A DNA stretch of 64,000 nt from Thiohalocapsa sp. (lineage in GTDB: Bacteria > Pseudomonadota > Gammaproteobacteria > Chromatiales > Chromatiaceae): positions 1 to 64,000 of the forward strand of contig JANQFX010000028.1 in NCBI GenBank assembly GCA_028277725.1. Direction: 5' to 3'. The position numbers and the translations under genes were made by a program. Shown here one piece after another: positions 1 to 8,512 of this stretch. Positions within the stretch are counted from its first letter, which is position 1; each line of letters opens with the position of its first letter. The notes under the pieces were generated by a model. It made no database searches, was not told the DNA's origin, and was given only the letters and a program-made list of their open reading frames with translations.

Positions 1-15
1 GGCAATTTTTCAAGA

Positions 16-127
16 CGCGAAGCGAAAACGCGGTTTCCGCTTCGCGCCATTTTTCAAGCGCTTGGGCGCTTGAAAAATGGCGGGGCATCCTGCCCCGCAT
101 GGGCACCTCGAATATTTCGAGGTGCCC
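16..127. repeat. Chain of four perfect inverted repeats (REP/BIME-like or terminator array)
   Basis: Four perfect hairpins follow one another. They are 9 bp (16-24 with 38-46), 16 bp (45-60 with 67-82, loop CTTGGG), 8 bp (80-87 with 91-98, loop TCC) and 12 bp (101-112 with 116-127, loop TAT). The motif ATTTTTCAAG also appears as a direct repeat at 5-14 and 49-58. Neighbouring stems share their boundary bases. This could be a bacterial interspersed palindromic element, or a terminator array of a gene lying left of the window. The sequence alone does not decide. Confidence 0.7.
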
Positions 128-281
128 TGATGGCACCCTGGCATGTTCGCGGGCCTATCCAATGGCAAACCGGCCCTGGTCAGGGGGCTGATCGCGGCTT
201 GGCGAGCGCGCCTTGGTCGACCGGCTGTATCGATCTTGGCCCGGGCGAGTTGCAACGCCCGTAACATCCTGATTGTCCCTG

Positions 282-290
282 TGCGATAAT
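282..290 (+). promoter_or_regulatory. Possible extended -10 promoter for the export gene
   Basis: TGCGATAAT matches an extended -10 element (TG, one base, then a TATAAT-like hexamer). No good -35 box lies 16-18 bases upstream. It would give a leader of roughly 75 bases before the ATG at 371. The match is short, so this is only a candidate. Confidence 0.3.
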
Positions 291-370
291 TCGGACGGTT
301 CGCGGCAGGAAGACGAAGAGTCCGACATCGCCGTGCTGGGTAACCTTCGGCGATTACAACAAAGCACTCC

Positions 371-982
371 ATGTTTCGAACACTCATCATTGTCTTGGCG
401 GTCGGCGGTCTGCTGTCGCTCGGCTGCGCCAAGAAGTATCCGCCCCTCCCGGAGGCGACCTATCAGCTGCGTTATGCGCAGAAGTACAAGATCGGCCCTG
501 GCGACAGCGTACAGATCTTCGTTTGGCGCTACCCGGAGGTGAGCACGACGGTGCCGGTGCGACCCGACGGCTTCATCACTGCACCGCTCTTGGAAGATGT
601 GCCGGCGGCAGGCAAGACGCCAACGGAGCTCGCGCGGGATCTCGAAGAGGCCCTCGCGGTCTTCCTCCGTGACCCGCTCGTGACGGTCATCGTGCAGGGC
701 TTCGTCGGCATTTTCCCCGAGCAGATACGCGTGCTGGGTGAAGCGACCGAGCCGACCGCCGTTCGATACCGGGACGGGATGACCCTTCTCGATCTGATGA
801 TCCAGGTTGGGGGCGTTACTGAATTCGCCGACGGCAACCGCGCGGTCCTCGTGCGATTCGAGAGTGGGGAGCAGCGAAAGCACACTGTGCGCTTACGGGA
901 TCTAATCGAGAATGCGGACCTGAGCGCAAACGTCGACATGCGTCCCGGCGACATCTTGCTGATCCCGGAGTCCTGGTTCTAG
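371..982 (+). CDS. XrtA-system polysaccharide export lipoprotein (Wza-like)
   Basis: 203 aa outer-membrane polysaccharide export protein of the type found at the head of exosortase A loci (TIGR03027 family, from memory). Residues 1-19 form a lipoprotein signal ending in SLG-C, with Cys19 the likely lipidated residue. A poly-export domain follows, starting at KIGPGDSVQIFVW near residue 40, and an SLBB-type segment (IRVLGEATEP) lies near residue 120. It is shorter than E. coli Wza (about 380 aa), as is usual for this subfamily. It should form or contact the export channel and work with the Wzz-like protein next to it. No strong ribosome-binding site is seen, but the start is fixed by the signal sequence. 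Confidence 0.9.
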   Translation: MFRTLIIVLAVGGLLSLGCAKKYPPLPEATYQLRYAQKYKIGPGDSVQIFVWRYPEVSTTVPVRPDGFITAPLLEDVPAAGKTPTELARDLEEALAVFLRDPLVTVIVQGFVGIFPEQIRVLGEATEPTAVRYRDGMTLLDLMIQVGGVTEFADGNRAVLVRFESGEQRKHTVRLRDLIENADLSANVDMRPGDILLIPESWF

Positions 983-1026
983 GTTCGCGTCCGAAACACG
1001 CTGCTACAGCAATCGATCCTGAGAAG

Positions 1027-2616
1027 ATGCAAGAGATTATCCGCCTCGCGCTGTTCTACCTCAGCGGCATCTGGCGTTACCGCTGGGCGGTGCTGATCGT
1101 CGCTGCCATCGCGTCTCCGATCGGTTGGTCCTACGTCGCTTCCCTGCCCGACAAGTACAGCTCTTCGGCAAGGGTCTTTGTCGATACAGACTCCGTGCTG
1201 ACGCCGCTGCTGCGCGGGCTTGCCATCAACACGGGCGAGAGTCAGCGTATCCGCATGATGACCAGCGTGTTGTTCGGCCGAGAGAACATGGAAAAGCTCG
1301 CGCGCATGACGGACATGGACCTGCAAGCAAACACGCCCGAGCAAATGGACCAGTTGATCGCCGCTCTCAAAAAGCGGGTGAAACTGCAGCGTGCCGGCGA
1401 CAATGTGTATCAGATTTCGTTTGACGATGAATCGCCTGATCTCGCGAAGCGCGTCGTGCAATCCATGCTGACCATATTCGTCGAGTCCAACCTCGGTTCC
1501 TCACGGCAGGACCAGGATTCAGCAGAGCGCTTCCTGCAGCGCGAGATCAAGGACTACGAACGCCGGCTGATCGACGCGGAACGTAAGCTCAAGGATTTCA
1601 AGATGCGAAACCTTGATCTACTGTCCGAGAAGGGCAGTTATTACCAACGCTTGAAGCAGGCCAAACAAGGGCTCGTCCAGGCACAGGACGAGCTTGCGCT
1701 GGCTGAGAGCCGGCGCGCGGATATTGAGCAGCAGCTGGAGTATCTGGAAAGCGAGGGTGCGACATTGCCCTTCTTCCAGACGTGGTTGGATGAGTCGTCG
1801 AAAGAGTTCACGAATCCACTCGACGTTAAGATCAACCAGGTGAAGGGGCAGATCGATGACCTGCTGATCCGCTACACCAAACTACATCCTGAGGTCATTG
1901 CCCTTGAACGGGCGCTCGGACGCTTGGTGGCGGAGCGTGACCAGCAGCGCGACGACTATGTCGAACAGAAGCGAAACGACCCCGTTGTCGTTCAACAGTC
2001 ATTACAGAAGAGCCCTGTTTACCAGGAAATGCGGTTAAGGCTGTCCAGCGCCGAGACGGATCAGGCGACCCAGGAAACCCGCGTTACTTCGCTCAGGGAC
2101 AAGATCGACAAGTTTCAGGCCGCGGTCGATGAGGTCTTGCAGATCGAGGCGGAAGAGAAGCAACTGAATCGGGACTATGGCATCCTGCAGAGCAATCACC
2201 AAACGCTCATGACCCGGCTGGAGCAAGCCAGACTCACGCGCGAGGTAGACACCAGCGTCGATACGGTGAAGTTCCGTACCCTGGATCCACCGAAGGTACC
2301 GAAAAGGCCATATGGCCCCGACCGTGTCGGCATGTCGACCCAGATCTTTGGCGTGTCGCTGGTAGCGGGCCTGGGTTTGGCCTTCCTGCTTGCCCAGCTC
2401 CGACCAGTGTTCTTTGATAAGCGCCAGTTGACAGAGGCGACAGGGATACCTGTTCTGGGCAGTATCAACCTCATCACCGTGCCGCGTCAGCGGCTGCGGG
2501 AACGGCTAGGCAACATCGCCTTCGTCGTCGCGTTGCTGCTGCTGGTCGGTGCCTATGTCGCGGTGCTGATGATGTTCTTTTTGGAGGTCGATCTGGCCTC
2601 CATGCTGCCGTTCTGA
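1027..2616 (+). CDS. XrtA-system polysaccharide chain-length determinant (Wzz/GumC-like)
   Basis: 529 aa inner-membrane polysaccharide co-polymerase (TIGR03007 type). A first membrane segment lies near residues 17-40. A long, charged, coiled-coil-prone periplasmic region follows (about 150-410). Then comes the Pro-rich motif PPKVPKRPYGP just before a second membrane segment near 437-455, typical of Wzz proteins. A third hydrophobic stretch near the C-terminus (about 495-520) is characteristic of the PEP-CTERM subgroup. It has no kinase domain; the autokinase is encoded separately downstream. It should set polymer length and couple polymerisation to the exporter at 371-982. GAGAAG just before the ATG serves as ribosome-binding site. 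Confidence 0.92.
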   Translation: MQEIIRLALFYLSGIWRYRWAVLIVAAIASPIGWSYVASLPDKYSSSARVFVDTDSVLTPLLRGLAINTGESQRIRMMTSVLFGRENMEKLARMTDMDLQANTPEQMDQLIAALKKRVKLQRAGDNVYQISFDDESPDLAKRVVQSMLTIFVESNLGSSRQDQDSAERFLQREIKDYERRLIDAERKLKDFKMRNLDLLSEKGSYYQRLKQAKQGLVQAQDELALAESRRADIEQQLEYLESEGATLPFFQTWLDESSKEFTNPLDVKINQVKGQIDDLLIRYTKLHPEVIALERALGRLVAERDQQRDDYVEQKRNDPVVVQQSLQKSPVYQEMRLRLSSAETDQATQETRVTSLRDKIDKFQAAVDEVLQIEAEEKQLNRDYGILQSNHQTLMTRLEQARLTREVDTSVDTVKFRTLDPPKVPKRPYGPDRVGMSTQIFGVSLVAGLGLAFLLAQLRPVFFDKRQLTEATGIPVLGSINLITVPRQRLRERLGNIAFVVALLLLVGAYVAVLMMFFLEVDLASMLPF

Positions 2617-2889
2617 CAGGGCGTCGTCGGGAGTGTGGTGAATGCCCCGCGCTTATGGGGCGTGCCTTGGTGGATGTGCGAGCGTCGGTGCGTCTGATCA
2701 TTTGTCGCCGATGTCTAGGGTTCAAACCTCTGCCCTACCGTCTTGGCGTTCTCGCACGATGCTCTTGAGGGGACCTTGAGGGAACCTGCTAGGCGACGGG
2801 CAGATCCTGACTGTTTTGTGCCAACCTGCACGCGTCGTTCTTGCTGCGTCAATCGTATCAGTGTTGAGTGCGGCTCCCGGAGACTAGTG
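2617..2889. other. Spacer before the tyrosine kinase gene
   Basis: 273 bases without a supported gene. A frame open from a TTG at 2743 could extend the kinase upstream by 49 residues, but its translation looks non-coding and GGAG at 2879-2882 favours the ATG at 2890. A small stem (GCCCC, eight-base loop, GGGGC) lies shortly after the previous stop codon and has no T-run. Confidence 0.5.
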
Positions 2890-3834
2890 ATGAATCATCA
2901 GCACCCTGACTCGGCTCAAAGCGCGGATCAGACCCGTTGGATGCCTCAGAACGAGGCCGCTATGGATGCTGACGTCGTCGAAGATCCGGAAGTCGTTGCG
3001 ACGCAGGAAGTGACCACTGATGGCCGAGTCGACGTCTCCGTCCTCGAGACGGGTGAGGTCATGGTGCTCCCCGCAGAGGAGCAAACGAAACGCGAGAAAG
3101 CCGAACACAAGCGCATTGCCGAAGAGTTCCGTCTGATCAAACGGCCGTTGCTGCTCAACGCTTTCGAACGGCGTCAGGACGGTGACGCGCCACTGAACCT
3201 CATTATGGTGTCGAGTTCGGTACAGAGTGAAGGCAAGACCTTCGTGTCGCTGAATCTCGCCGCGTCGCTGACGTTGGAACTCGACTGCTGGGTTTTGCTG
3301 ATCGATGGGGACGTTGCCAAGCCGGGCCTGTCTCGCCGACTCGGCATCGGTGACGCACCTGGGCTTATCGAGCATCTCGACACCGGTGAAGACCTGGCGA
3401 GGCTGATCCAGAAGACCGATATCCCGAAACTATCCGTCTTGCCTGCCGGCCGGCGCCATCGCCAGTCGACCGAGCTCTTGGCGAGCCAGAACATGCGCCG
3501 CTTGCTCCATGATGTGGCGACCCGCTACTCGGATCGGATCGTTCTGTTCGATTCGCCGCCTGTCCTTGCGACGAGTGAGGCGCCGGTGCTGGCGTCGCTG
3601 ATGGGACAGGTGGTTCTCGTCGTAGCGCACGAGGGTACGGCCCAGGGTTTGGTTAAGGAAACCATGGCCCAAATTGGCCGGACCGACAACGTGTATGCCG
3701 TCCTCAACAAATGTAAGAGCACGCTGTTCTCCGGCAAGTACGGCTATCAATACGGCTACGGCTACGGCTACGGCTATGGGTACGGATACGGCTACGGCTA
3801 CGGCGGCGATTATGGCGCCGACAAGGACGACTAG
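2890..3834 (+). CDS. XrtA-system tyrosine autokinase (BY-kinase)
   Basis: 314 aa cytoplasmic bacterial tyrosine kinase of the exopolysaccharide/PEP-CTERM type (TIGR03018). Residues 1-100 are acidic and variable. Walker A is VSSSVQSEGKT at 107-117, Walker A' is around LLIDGDVAKPG at 136-146, and Walker B is RIVLFDSPP at 216-224. The C-terminus is a tyrosine cluster of 12 Tyr between 284 and 308, mostly strict Tyr-Gly repeats, the expected autophosphorylation site. By family analogy it phosphorylates its own tail, and the phosphorylation state tunes the Wzz-like partner at 1027-2616. The ATG at 2890 is chosen because GGAG lies seven bases upstream. Confidence 0.92.
   Translation: MNHQHPDSAQSADQTRWMPQNEAAMDADVVEDPEVVATQEVTTDGRVDVSVLETGEVMVLPAEEQTKREKAEHKRIAEEFRLIKRPLLLNAFERRQDGDAPLNLIMVSSSVQSEGKTFVSLNLAASLTLELDCWVLLIDGDVAKPGLSRRLGIGDAPGLIEHLDTGEDLARLIQKTDIPKLSVLPAGRRHRQSTELLASQNMRRLLHDVATRYSDRIVLFDSPPVLATSEAPVLASLMGQVVLVVAHEGTAQGLVKETMAQIGRTDNVYAVLNKCKSTLFSGKYGYQYGYGYGYGYGYGYGYGYGGDYGADKDD
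3739..3813 (+). repeat. Hexanucleotide (TACGGC)n repeat encoding the Tyr-Gly tail
   Basis: A tandem run of TACGGC-type hexamers with a few synonymous changes (TAT, GGG, GGA) encodes alternating Tyr and Gly at residues 284-305 of the tyrosine kinase. Each unit is six bases, so slippage would add or remove whole Tyr-Gly pairs without shifting the frame. Confidence 0.85.
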
Positions 3835-3852
3835 GGACAGCGGATCTCGGCG

Positions 3853-5307
3853 ATGTTGCATTCTCGGCGGTTCTCGATGATGTTCGCGATCGCGCTCTTG
3901 TTTGTCGGCACGAGCGCAACGGCATCCTGGCGAGGATCGGCCGGCGTCTCCGGAGCACTGATCTTCAGCGACAACCTCTTTCTGGTCAACGAGGCCAATG
4001 ACCCCGAAGCCGGCGGCGTCGTGCAGCTCCGACCCTTCATCAATTCGAGGCGTAGCAGTAGTCGAGTCAGGGCGTCGGTCAACTACGGACCGAGCGTGCT
4101 CTGGTACCCGGGGAACTCGGAGTTGAACAACGTCCAGCATGTCGGACAGGCGAGAGTTCGCACCGAACTCGTCGAGCGATATTTCTTTCTGACTGTCACT
4201 GCGAAAGCGAATCAGCAATTGGTAAACCCACGGGTGAATTCCGGATTCGATGCCGTTGCCAATGCGGATGCCTTTCGGCAGGTGGCGTCGATTGAAGTGC
4301 GGCCGAGTTTCCGCTTGCCGGTCCTCGACGGCCGGTTTGCGACTGTGCGAATCGATCCGGGCGTTGGCGCTGTTGCGCGCGCTTCGACACGAGAGGACGA
4401 CAATGCGACCACCGTTGGCGAGTCCGACAGCTCGGTGAGGGTGAAGAGTGGGCCGATGTTCACGCGTGTGCCCTGGTCGATCGATTGGCGGCGGCGGGTT
4501 TTCGACACCGATACCGGGGAGGGGTGGGGAAGGTTCAACACGCGGGTTGGTTATGTCTTCAGCCCGAAGTACCGGCTCGATTTGGTGCTAGGCTATGACG
4601 ACTCGGACTTCACGAGCGCCGACGGAGAAGACAGGGGTGTTCGTTGGGAGGCGATCTTCGGCTGGAGGCCGGCGAGGCGCGCGAGCTTCAAGTTCGGCGT
4701 CGGCGAAGCATATTATGGAGAAACCTATCGTTTCAACGGCACTTACAGACACAAGCGCTGGGCCTTCAGGGGTCGATACGATGTCACCATTCAGACGAGT
4801 TCGTCGGAAATACTCGAACAGGAGGTTGTCCCGCTTGAGGATGCCTTCGGTGATCCCATTACTGATCCGATCACCGGGCAGGATGTTGTCGACGCGGTCG
4901 TTACGACGCCGGTTCGAGTCGACGAGGTCTTCTTGCGCGATCGATTGCAGTTCAGGGTTGACTATCGTAAGGGCCGGAATTCCGCCCAGTGGCGCTGGGA
5001 TGCCACGCGGCGCGAATACAGCGAGAGAGATTTGGACACGCTGGACAACGAGATGTGGTTGACGTTCTCGCGGCGATTGAGCAGGCGACTCAGTGCGTCC
5101 TTGGAGCTGCGTTTGTTGGAGCACACCGAAGACCAGACCGATGCGTTCGATTACTTCCAGCACGGGGTCAATCTGAGGTCGTCCTATGAGTTGGGGCCGC
5201 GGACCTCTCTAAGCGGTCGGATCGGACGCCAGGCGCGCGACTCGGATCGACCGGGGGGCGACTTCTCCGAGCATCGCGCGAGCCTGAGATTGACTGTCCG
5301 TTTCTGA
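3853..5307 (+). CDS. XrtA-system outer-membrane beta-barrel protein
   Basis: 484 aa protein matching the arrangement and character of the uncharacterised PEP-CTERM-associated family TIGR03016. Residues 1-24 form a signal peptide (MFAIALLFVGTSATAS). The rest is rich in alternating hydrophobic and polar strands with many Arg, Tyr and Phe residues and ends in Phe (SLRLTVRF), the usual terminal residue of outer-membrane barrels. It probably sits in the outer membrane and takes part in polymer export, much as GumB/BcsC-type partners do. Its exact role is unknown. It follows the kinase gene by 18 bases. Confidence 0.8.
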   Translation: MLHSRRFSMMFAIALLFVGTSATASWRGSAGVSGALIFSDNLFLVNEANDPEAGGVVQLRPFINSRRSSSRVRASVNYGPSVLWYPGNSELNNVQHVGQARVRTELVERYFFLTVTAKANQQLVNPRVNSGFDAVANADAFRQVASIEVRPSFRLPVLDGRFATVRIDPGVGAVARASTREDDNATTVGESDSSVRVKSGPMFTRVPWSIDWRRRVFDTDTGEGWGRFNTRVGYVFSPKYRLDLVLGYDDSDFTSADGEDRGVRWEAIFGWRPARRASFKFGVGEAYYGETYRFNGTYRHKRWAFRGRYDVTIQTSSSEILEQEVVPLEDAFGDPITDPITGQDVVDAVVTTPVRVDEVFLRDRLQFRVDYRKGRNSAQWRWDATRREYSERDLDTLDNEMWLTFSRRLSRRLSASLELRLLEHTEDQTDAFDYFQHGVNLRSSYELGPRTSLSGRIGRQARDSDRPGGDFSEHRASLRLTVRF

Positions 5308-5320
5308 ACGGAGCCCGATC

Positions 5321-6472
5321 ATGGAACCTGATCCTCAAGGCGTCGAGATCTCATCGATCGCGCGCGTTCTATGTGTTGTTGGCGCCAGGCCGAACTTCAT
5401 GAAGATTGCGCCGCTGATGCGCGAGTTGCATGGGTCGCAACGCCTCGAGCCCTTTTTGGTCCACACCGGACAGCATTACGATGCGGCGATGAAGGAGTCG
5501 TTCTTCCGGCAGTTGGACATCCCCGAGCCGGATGAGGACCTTGGCGTGGGTTCGGCCTCACACGCGGTCCAGACCGCGGAGATCATGCGCCGGTTCGAGC
5601 CCGTGCTAGACCGAGAAGCACCGGCGGCTGTGCTGGTGGTCGGTGACGTGAATTCGACCATTGCCTGTGCGCTGGTCGCGGCAAAGAAGGGCGTGCCCGT
5701 GGTGCATGTCGAAGCGGGGCTGCGGAGCTTCGATCGTGCCATGCCTGAGGAGGTCAACCGAGTTCTGACTGACCAGTTATCCGATGTGCTATTCACGACC
5801 GAGGCGGGCGCCTTGCAGAATCTGGCCCGAGAGGGCATCGATGCGTCCCGCGTCCACTTCGTCGGCAACGTGATGATCGACACACTGATGGCCAATCGTC
5901 GGCGGACATCCAGCGTCGAAGCGGTCTTGACGCGGTCCGGTGTCGAGTCGGCCCCGCCGGCGTTCGGCGTCGTCACTCTCCATCGGCCCTCAAACGTAGA
6001 CGACCCGAGGGTTTTGTCGCGCCTGGTCTCGACTTTGCGCTGCCTCTCCGACAGCTTGCCGCTGCTGTTCCCAGTCCATCCTCGTACGGCCTCTCGACTT
6101 GAGGCCGCCGGATTGAGTGCAGAAGCGCGCGAAGCGTGCACACTATTGCCTCCGCTGGAGTATTTGGACATGCTCGCGTTGCTAGAGAATGCGACTATGG
6201 TGCTGACCGATTCGGGGGGCATCCAGGAAGAAACGACGGCGCTCGGAGTGCCCTGCCTGACGCTTCGCGAGAATACGGAGCGCCCGATCACGGTTACGGA
6301 CGGCACCAACACGATCGTCGGGACGGACTCGCAGCGGATTCTGGCTTGCGCTCGGGAGGTTTTACGCAGCGGCGGCAAGGCGGGAAGGATCCCCGAGCTC
6401 TGGGATGGTCGCGCGGCAGAGCGGATCGTTCGTGCGCTGGAGTCCTGGGCGGCGCAGCTCGGTTCCAGGTAG
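5321..6472 (+). CDS. wecB: UDP-N-acetylglucosamine 2-epimerase (non-hydrolysing)
   Basis: 383 aa cytoplasmic enzyme interconverting UDP-GlcNAc and UDP-ManNAc. Family landmarks are all visible: GARPNFMKIAPLM near residue 22, HTGQHYD, VVGDVNST, HVEAGLRS followed by PEEVNR, and near the C-terminus TDSGGIQEE and RENTERP. Length is normal for the family. The gene sits 13 bases after the beta-barrel gene, at the place where an XrtA-associated ATPase gene is often found in this kind of locus. It would supply ManNAc-type precursor for the polymer, possibly feeding the sugar-nucleotide dehydrogenase at 55362-56645. Confidence 0.93.
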   Translation: MEPDPQGVEISSIARVLCVVGARPNFMKIAPLMRELHGSQRLEPFLVHTGQHYDAAMKESFFRQLDIPEPDEDLGVGSASHAVQTAEIMRRFEPVLDREAPAAVLVVGDVNSTIACALVAAKKGVPVVHVEAGLRSFDRAMPEEVNRVLTDQLSDVLFTTEAGALQNLAREGIDASRVHFVGNVMIDTLMANRRRTSSVEAVLTRSGVESAPPAFGVVTLHRPSNVDDPRVLSRLVSTLRCLSDSLPLLFPVHPRTASRLEAAGLSAEAREACTLLPPLEYLDMLALLENATMVLTDSGGIQEETTALGVPCLTLRENTERPITVTDGTNTIVGTDSQRILACAREVLRSGGKAGRIPELWDGRAAERIVRALESWAAQLGSR

Positions 6473-6610
6473 CGCTCGGCCCTCCGCGGATCACTCGACA
6501 GGCCCGACCCCATGACACTTGTCTCAGACGTCGTCGAGGACGCCCGTAGGCGTTCGCGGTCTCTACTCACCGGCGGGGTCCAAGTTATGCACCGGCGTCC
6601 GACAAGTGCG

Positions 6611-7474
6611 ATGGTCAACGCGATGACCGTCGACGTCGAGGATTACTTTCAGGTGTCCGCCTTCGAGGGCCACATCGACCGAAGCGACTGGGACCGGCTG
6701 CCTTGCCGTGTCGAGGCGAATGTGGACCGGATCCTCCAGTTGTTCGCGCAGTTCGACATCAAGGCGACCTTCTTCACCCTGGGTTGGATGGCCGAACGTT
6801 ACCCCGCCATGGTGCGGCGTATTGTCGCAGCCGGTCACGAGCTTGCGAGTCATGGCTATGCGCATGTGCGCGTGACGGAGCTCGATGAATCCGCTTTTCG
6901 TGAAGATCTTAGCAGGAGCAAGTCGCTACTCGAAGACGTCGGTGGCGTCGAGGTTCGCGGGTACCGGGCGCCGAGTTACTCCATCGGCGCAACCAACCTT
7001 TGGGCGTTACGGGTGTTGGAGGAGACGTCGCATGCCTATTCATCGAGTATCTATCCGATTCGCCACGATCTCTATGGCATGCCTGAGGCGCCGAGGTTTC
7101 CCTTCGTGCCGGCAAACTGCGAGCGGTTGATCGAGGTGCCTGTCACAACGATTGCCGTCGGACGCAAGACCTTGCCCTGCGGTGGCGGTGGGTATTTCCG
7201 GCTGTTTCCCTACGCCTATTCGCGCTGGGCGTTGCGGCGTTTCAACCGCGTCGATCAACGGCCGGCCGTGTTCTATTTCCATCCGTGGGAGGTCGATCCC
7301 GATCAGCCGGTCCAGCAGGGCATCGGGGTCAAGACTCAGCTCCGGCATTATCTGAATCTGCGTCGCATGGAGGAACGCTTGCGCCGCCTAGCGGGCGATT
7401 TCCACTGGGGGTGCATGGATGAGGTGTTCCTAGCGCCGATTGCCGCTGGAGAGGTCGATGTCATCCGCCTCTGA
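6611..7474 (+). CDS. XrtA-system polysaccharide deacetylase (NodB/CE4 fold)
   Basis: About 287 aa deacetylase of the PEP-CTERM-associated type (TIGR03006). The catalytic start motif TVDVEDYFQ lies at the N-terminus, the metal-binding SHGYAH follows near residue 80, and RGYRAPSYSIG comes later. It probably removes N-acetyl groups from the polymer or an intermediate. The reading frame is open from an ATG at 6512, and further ATGs lie at 6587 and 6623. No ribosome-binding site is decisive. 6611 is chosen because family members begin just before the VDVEDYF motif. Its 3' end overlaps the next gene by 17 bases. Confidence 0.88.
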   Translation: MVNAMTVDVEDYFQVSAFEGHIDRSDWDRLPCRVEANVDRILQLFAQFDIKATFFTLGWMAERYPAMVRRIVAAGHELASHGYAHVRVTELDESAFREDLSRSKSLLEDVGGVEVRGYRAPSYSIGATNLWALRVLEETSHAYSSSIYPIRHDLYGMPEAPRFPFVPANCERLIEVPVTTIAVGRKTLPCGGGGYFRLFPYAYSRWALRRFNRVDQRPAVFYFHPWEVDPDQPVQQGIGVKTQLRHYLNLRRMEERLRRLAGDFHWGCMDEVFLAPIAAGEVDVIRL

Positions 7475-8501
7475 CATCCGCATCGAGCCGCTCCAAGCGA
7501 CGGATCACGCGCAGTGGGATGCGTTCGTCGACGACCATCCGGATGGTACCTTCTGCCATCTGAGCGGGTGGCAGGACGCGGTCACTAAGGGACTTGGCCA
7601 TCGGACCCATTTCCTGGTGGCGCGTCGGGGCCATGCGGTTGCGGCGGTCTTGCCGCTGGCGGAAGTCAGGAGCAGCCTCTTCGGCCATGGGCTCATCTCC
7701 ACGCCAGGTTGCGTCTACGGCGGGGCACTGGCGGTCGATGATGCCGCGCGGCAGGCCGTTGTGTCGCATGCTTGCGCGCTCGCGGAGCAGCTCGGCGTGG
7801 GCGCTCTGGAGCTGCGCAATCAACATCCGACACAGAGCGGTTGGCCGACCAAGGATTCGCTCTATGTCACCTTCCGTAAGCCCATCGTCGAGGACGATGA
7901 GACCAATCTGAAGGCCATTCCGCGCAAGCAGCGGGCCATGGTGAGAAAGGGCATCAAGGCGGGGCTCGAATCCGAGCAGACGGTAGACCTCGATCGCTTC
8001 TACGCCATCTACGCCGAGAGCGTGCGCAACCTGGGTACGCCCGTCTTCCCACGCCGCTATTTCGAGGTCCTGCATCGGGTCTTCGCCGACCGTTGCGAAC
8101 TGTCGATCATCCGGCATGGCGGCACAGACATCGCTGGCGTGATGAGTTTCTTCCATCGCGATACCGTGTTGCCCTATTACGGTGGCAGCAGGCCAGCTGC
8201 CCGGTCGTTGTATGGAAATGACTTCATGTACTGGGATCTCATGTCACGTTCGGCGGCTCGGGGATTCCGCATGTTCGACTACGGCCGAAGCAAGCGCGGC
8301 ACGGGGTCGTTCAGCTTCAAGAAGAACTGGGGCTTCGAGCCGCAACCGCTCCATTACCAGTACCATTTGGTGAAGAGTCGCGCCGTCCCGGACGTCAATC
8401 CGAACAACCCAAAGTACCGGTATTTCATTGCCGCTTGGAAGCGTCTGCCGCTGCCGGTGGCCAACCGGGTTGGGCCGCTACTCGCCCGTCATCTCGGTTG
8501 A
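7458..8501 (+). CDS. XrtA-system FemAB-like aminoacyl/acyl transferase
   Basis: 347 aa protein of the FemAB/GNAT superfamily as found in exosortase loci (TIGR03019). An N-terminal GNAT-like half (HPDGTFCHLSGWQDAV near 30-45) is followed by a conserved C-terminal half with the FDYGRSKRGTGSFSFKKNWG motif. FemAB enzymes transfer aminoacyl groups, and here the substrate is presumably a sugar or polymer amine exposed by the adjacent deacetylase; that link is inference. The ATG at 7458 is preferred over an upstream TTG at 7440 because GGAGAGG lies directly before it. It overlaps the deacetylase gene, suggesting translational coupling. Confidence 0.88.
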   Translation: MSSASDIRIEPLQATDHAQWDAFVDDHPDGTFCHLSGWQDAVTKGLGHRTHFLVARRGHAVAAVLPLAEVRSSLFGHGLISTPGCVYGGALAVDDAARQAVVSHACALAEQLGVGALELRNQHPTQSGWPTKDSLYVTFRKPIVEDDETNLKAIPRKQRAMVRKGIKAGLESEQTVDLDRFYAIYAESVRNLGTPVFPRRYFEVLHRVFADRCELSIIRHGGTDIAGVMSFFHRDTVLPYYGGSRPAARSLYGNDFMYWDLMSRSAARGFRMFDYGRSKRGTGSFSFKKNWGFEPQPLHYQYHLVKSRAVPDVNPNNPKYRYFIAAWKRLPLPVANRVGPLLARHLG

Positions 8502-8512
8502 TCGAGCCACCC

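Larger units (their letters stand above)
1..370. other. Non-coding left edge, rich in inverted repeats
   Basis: No convincing gene is seen. The first 127 bases are almost entirely a run of adjacent perfect inverted repeats, listed separately. Bases 128-240 show no clear coding signal. A six-base stem, CGGGCG at 242-247 and CGCCCG at 256-261 with an eight-base loop, lies closer to the first gene. The short open frames here are GC-rich shadow frames with no recognisable domain. Confidence 0.6.

Noticed and set aside
237..254. TTGGCCCGGGCGAGTTGC-type -24/-12 look-alike before the export gene
   Set aside because: The spacing between GG and GC is 12 bases, not the strict 10 required by sigma-54.
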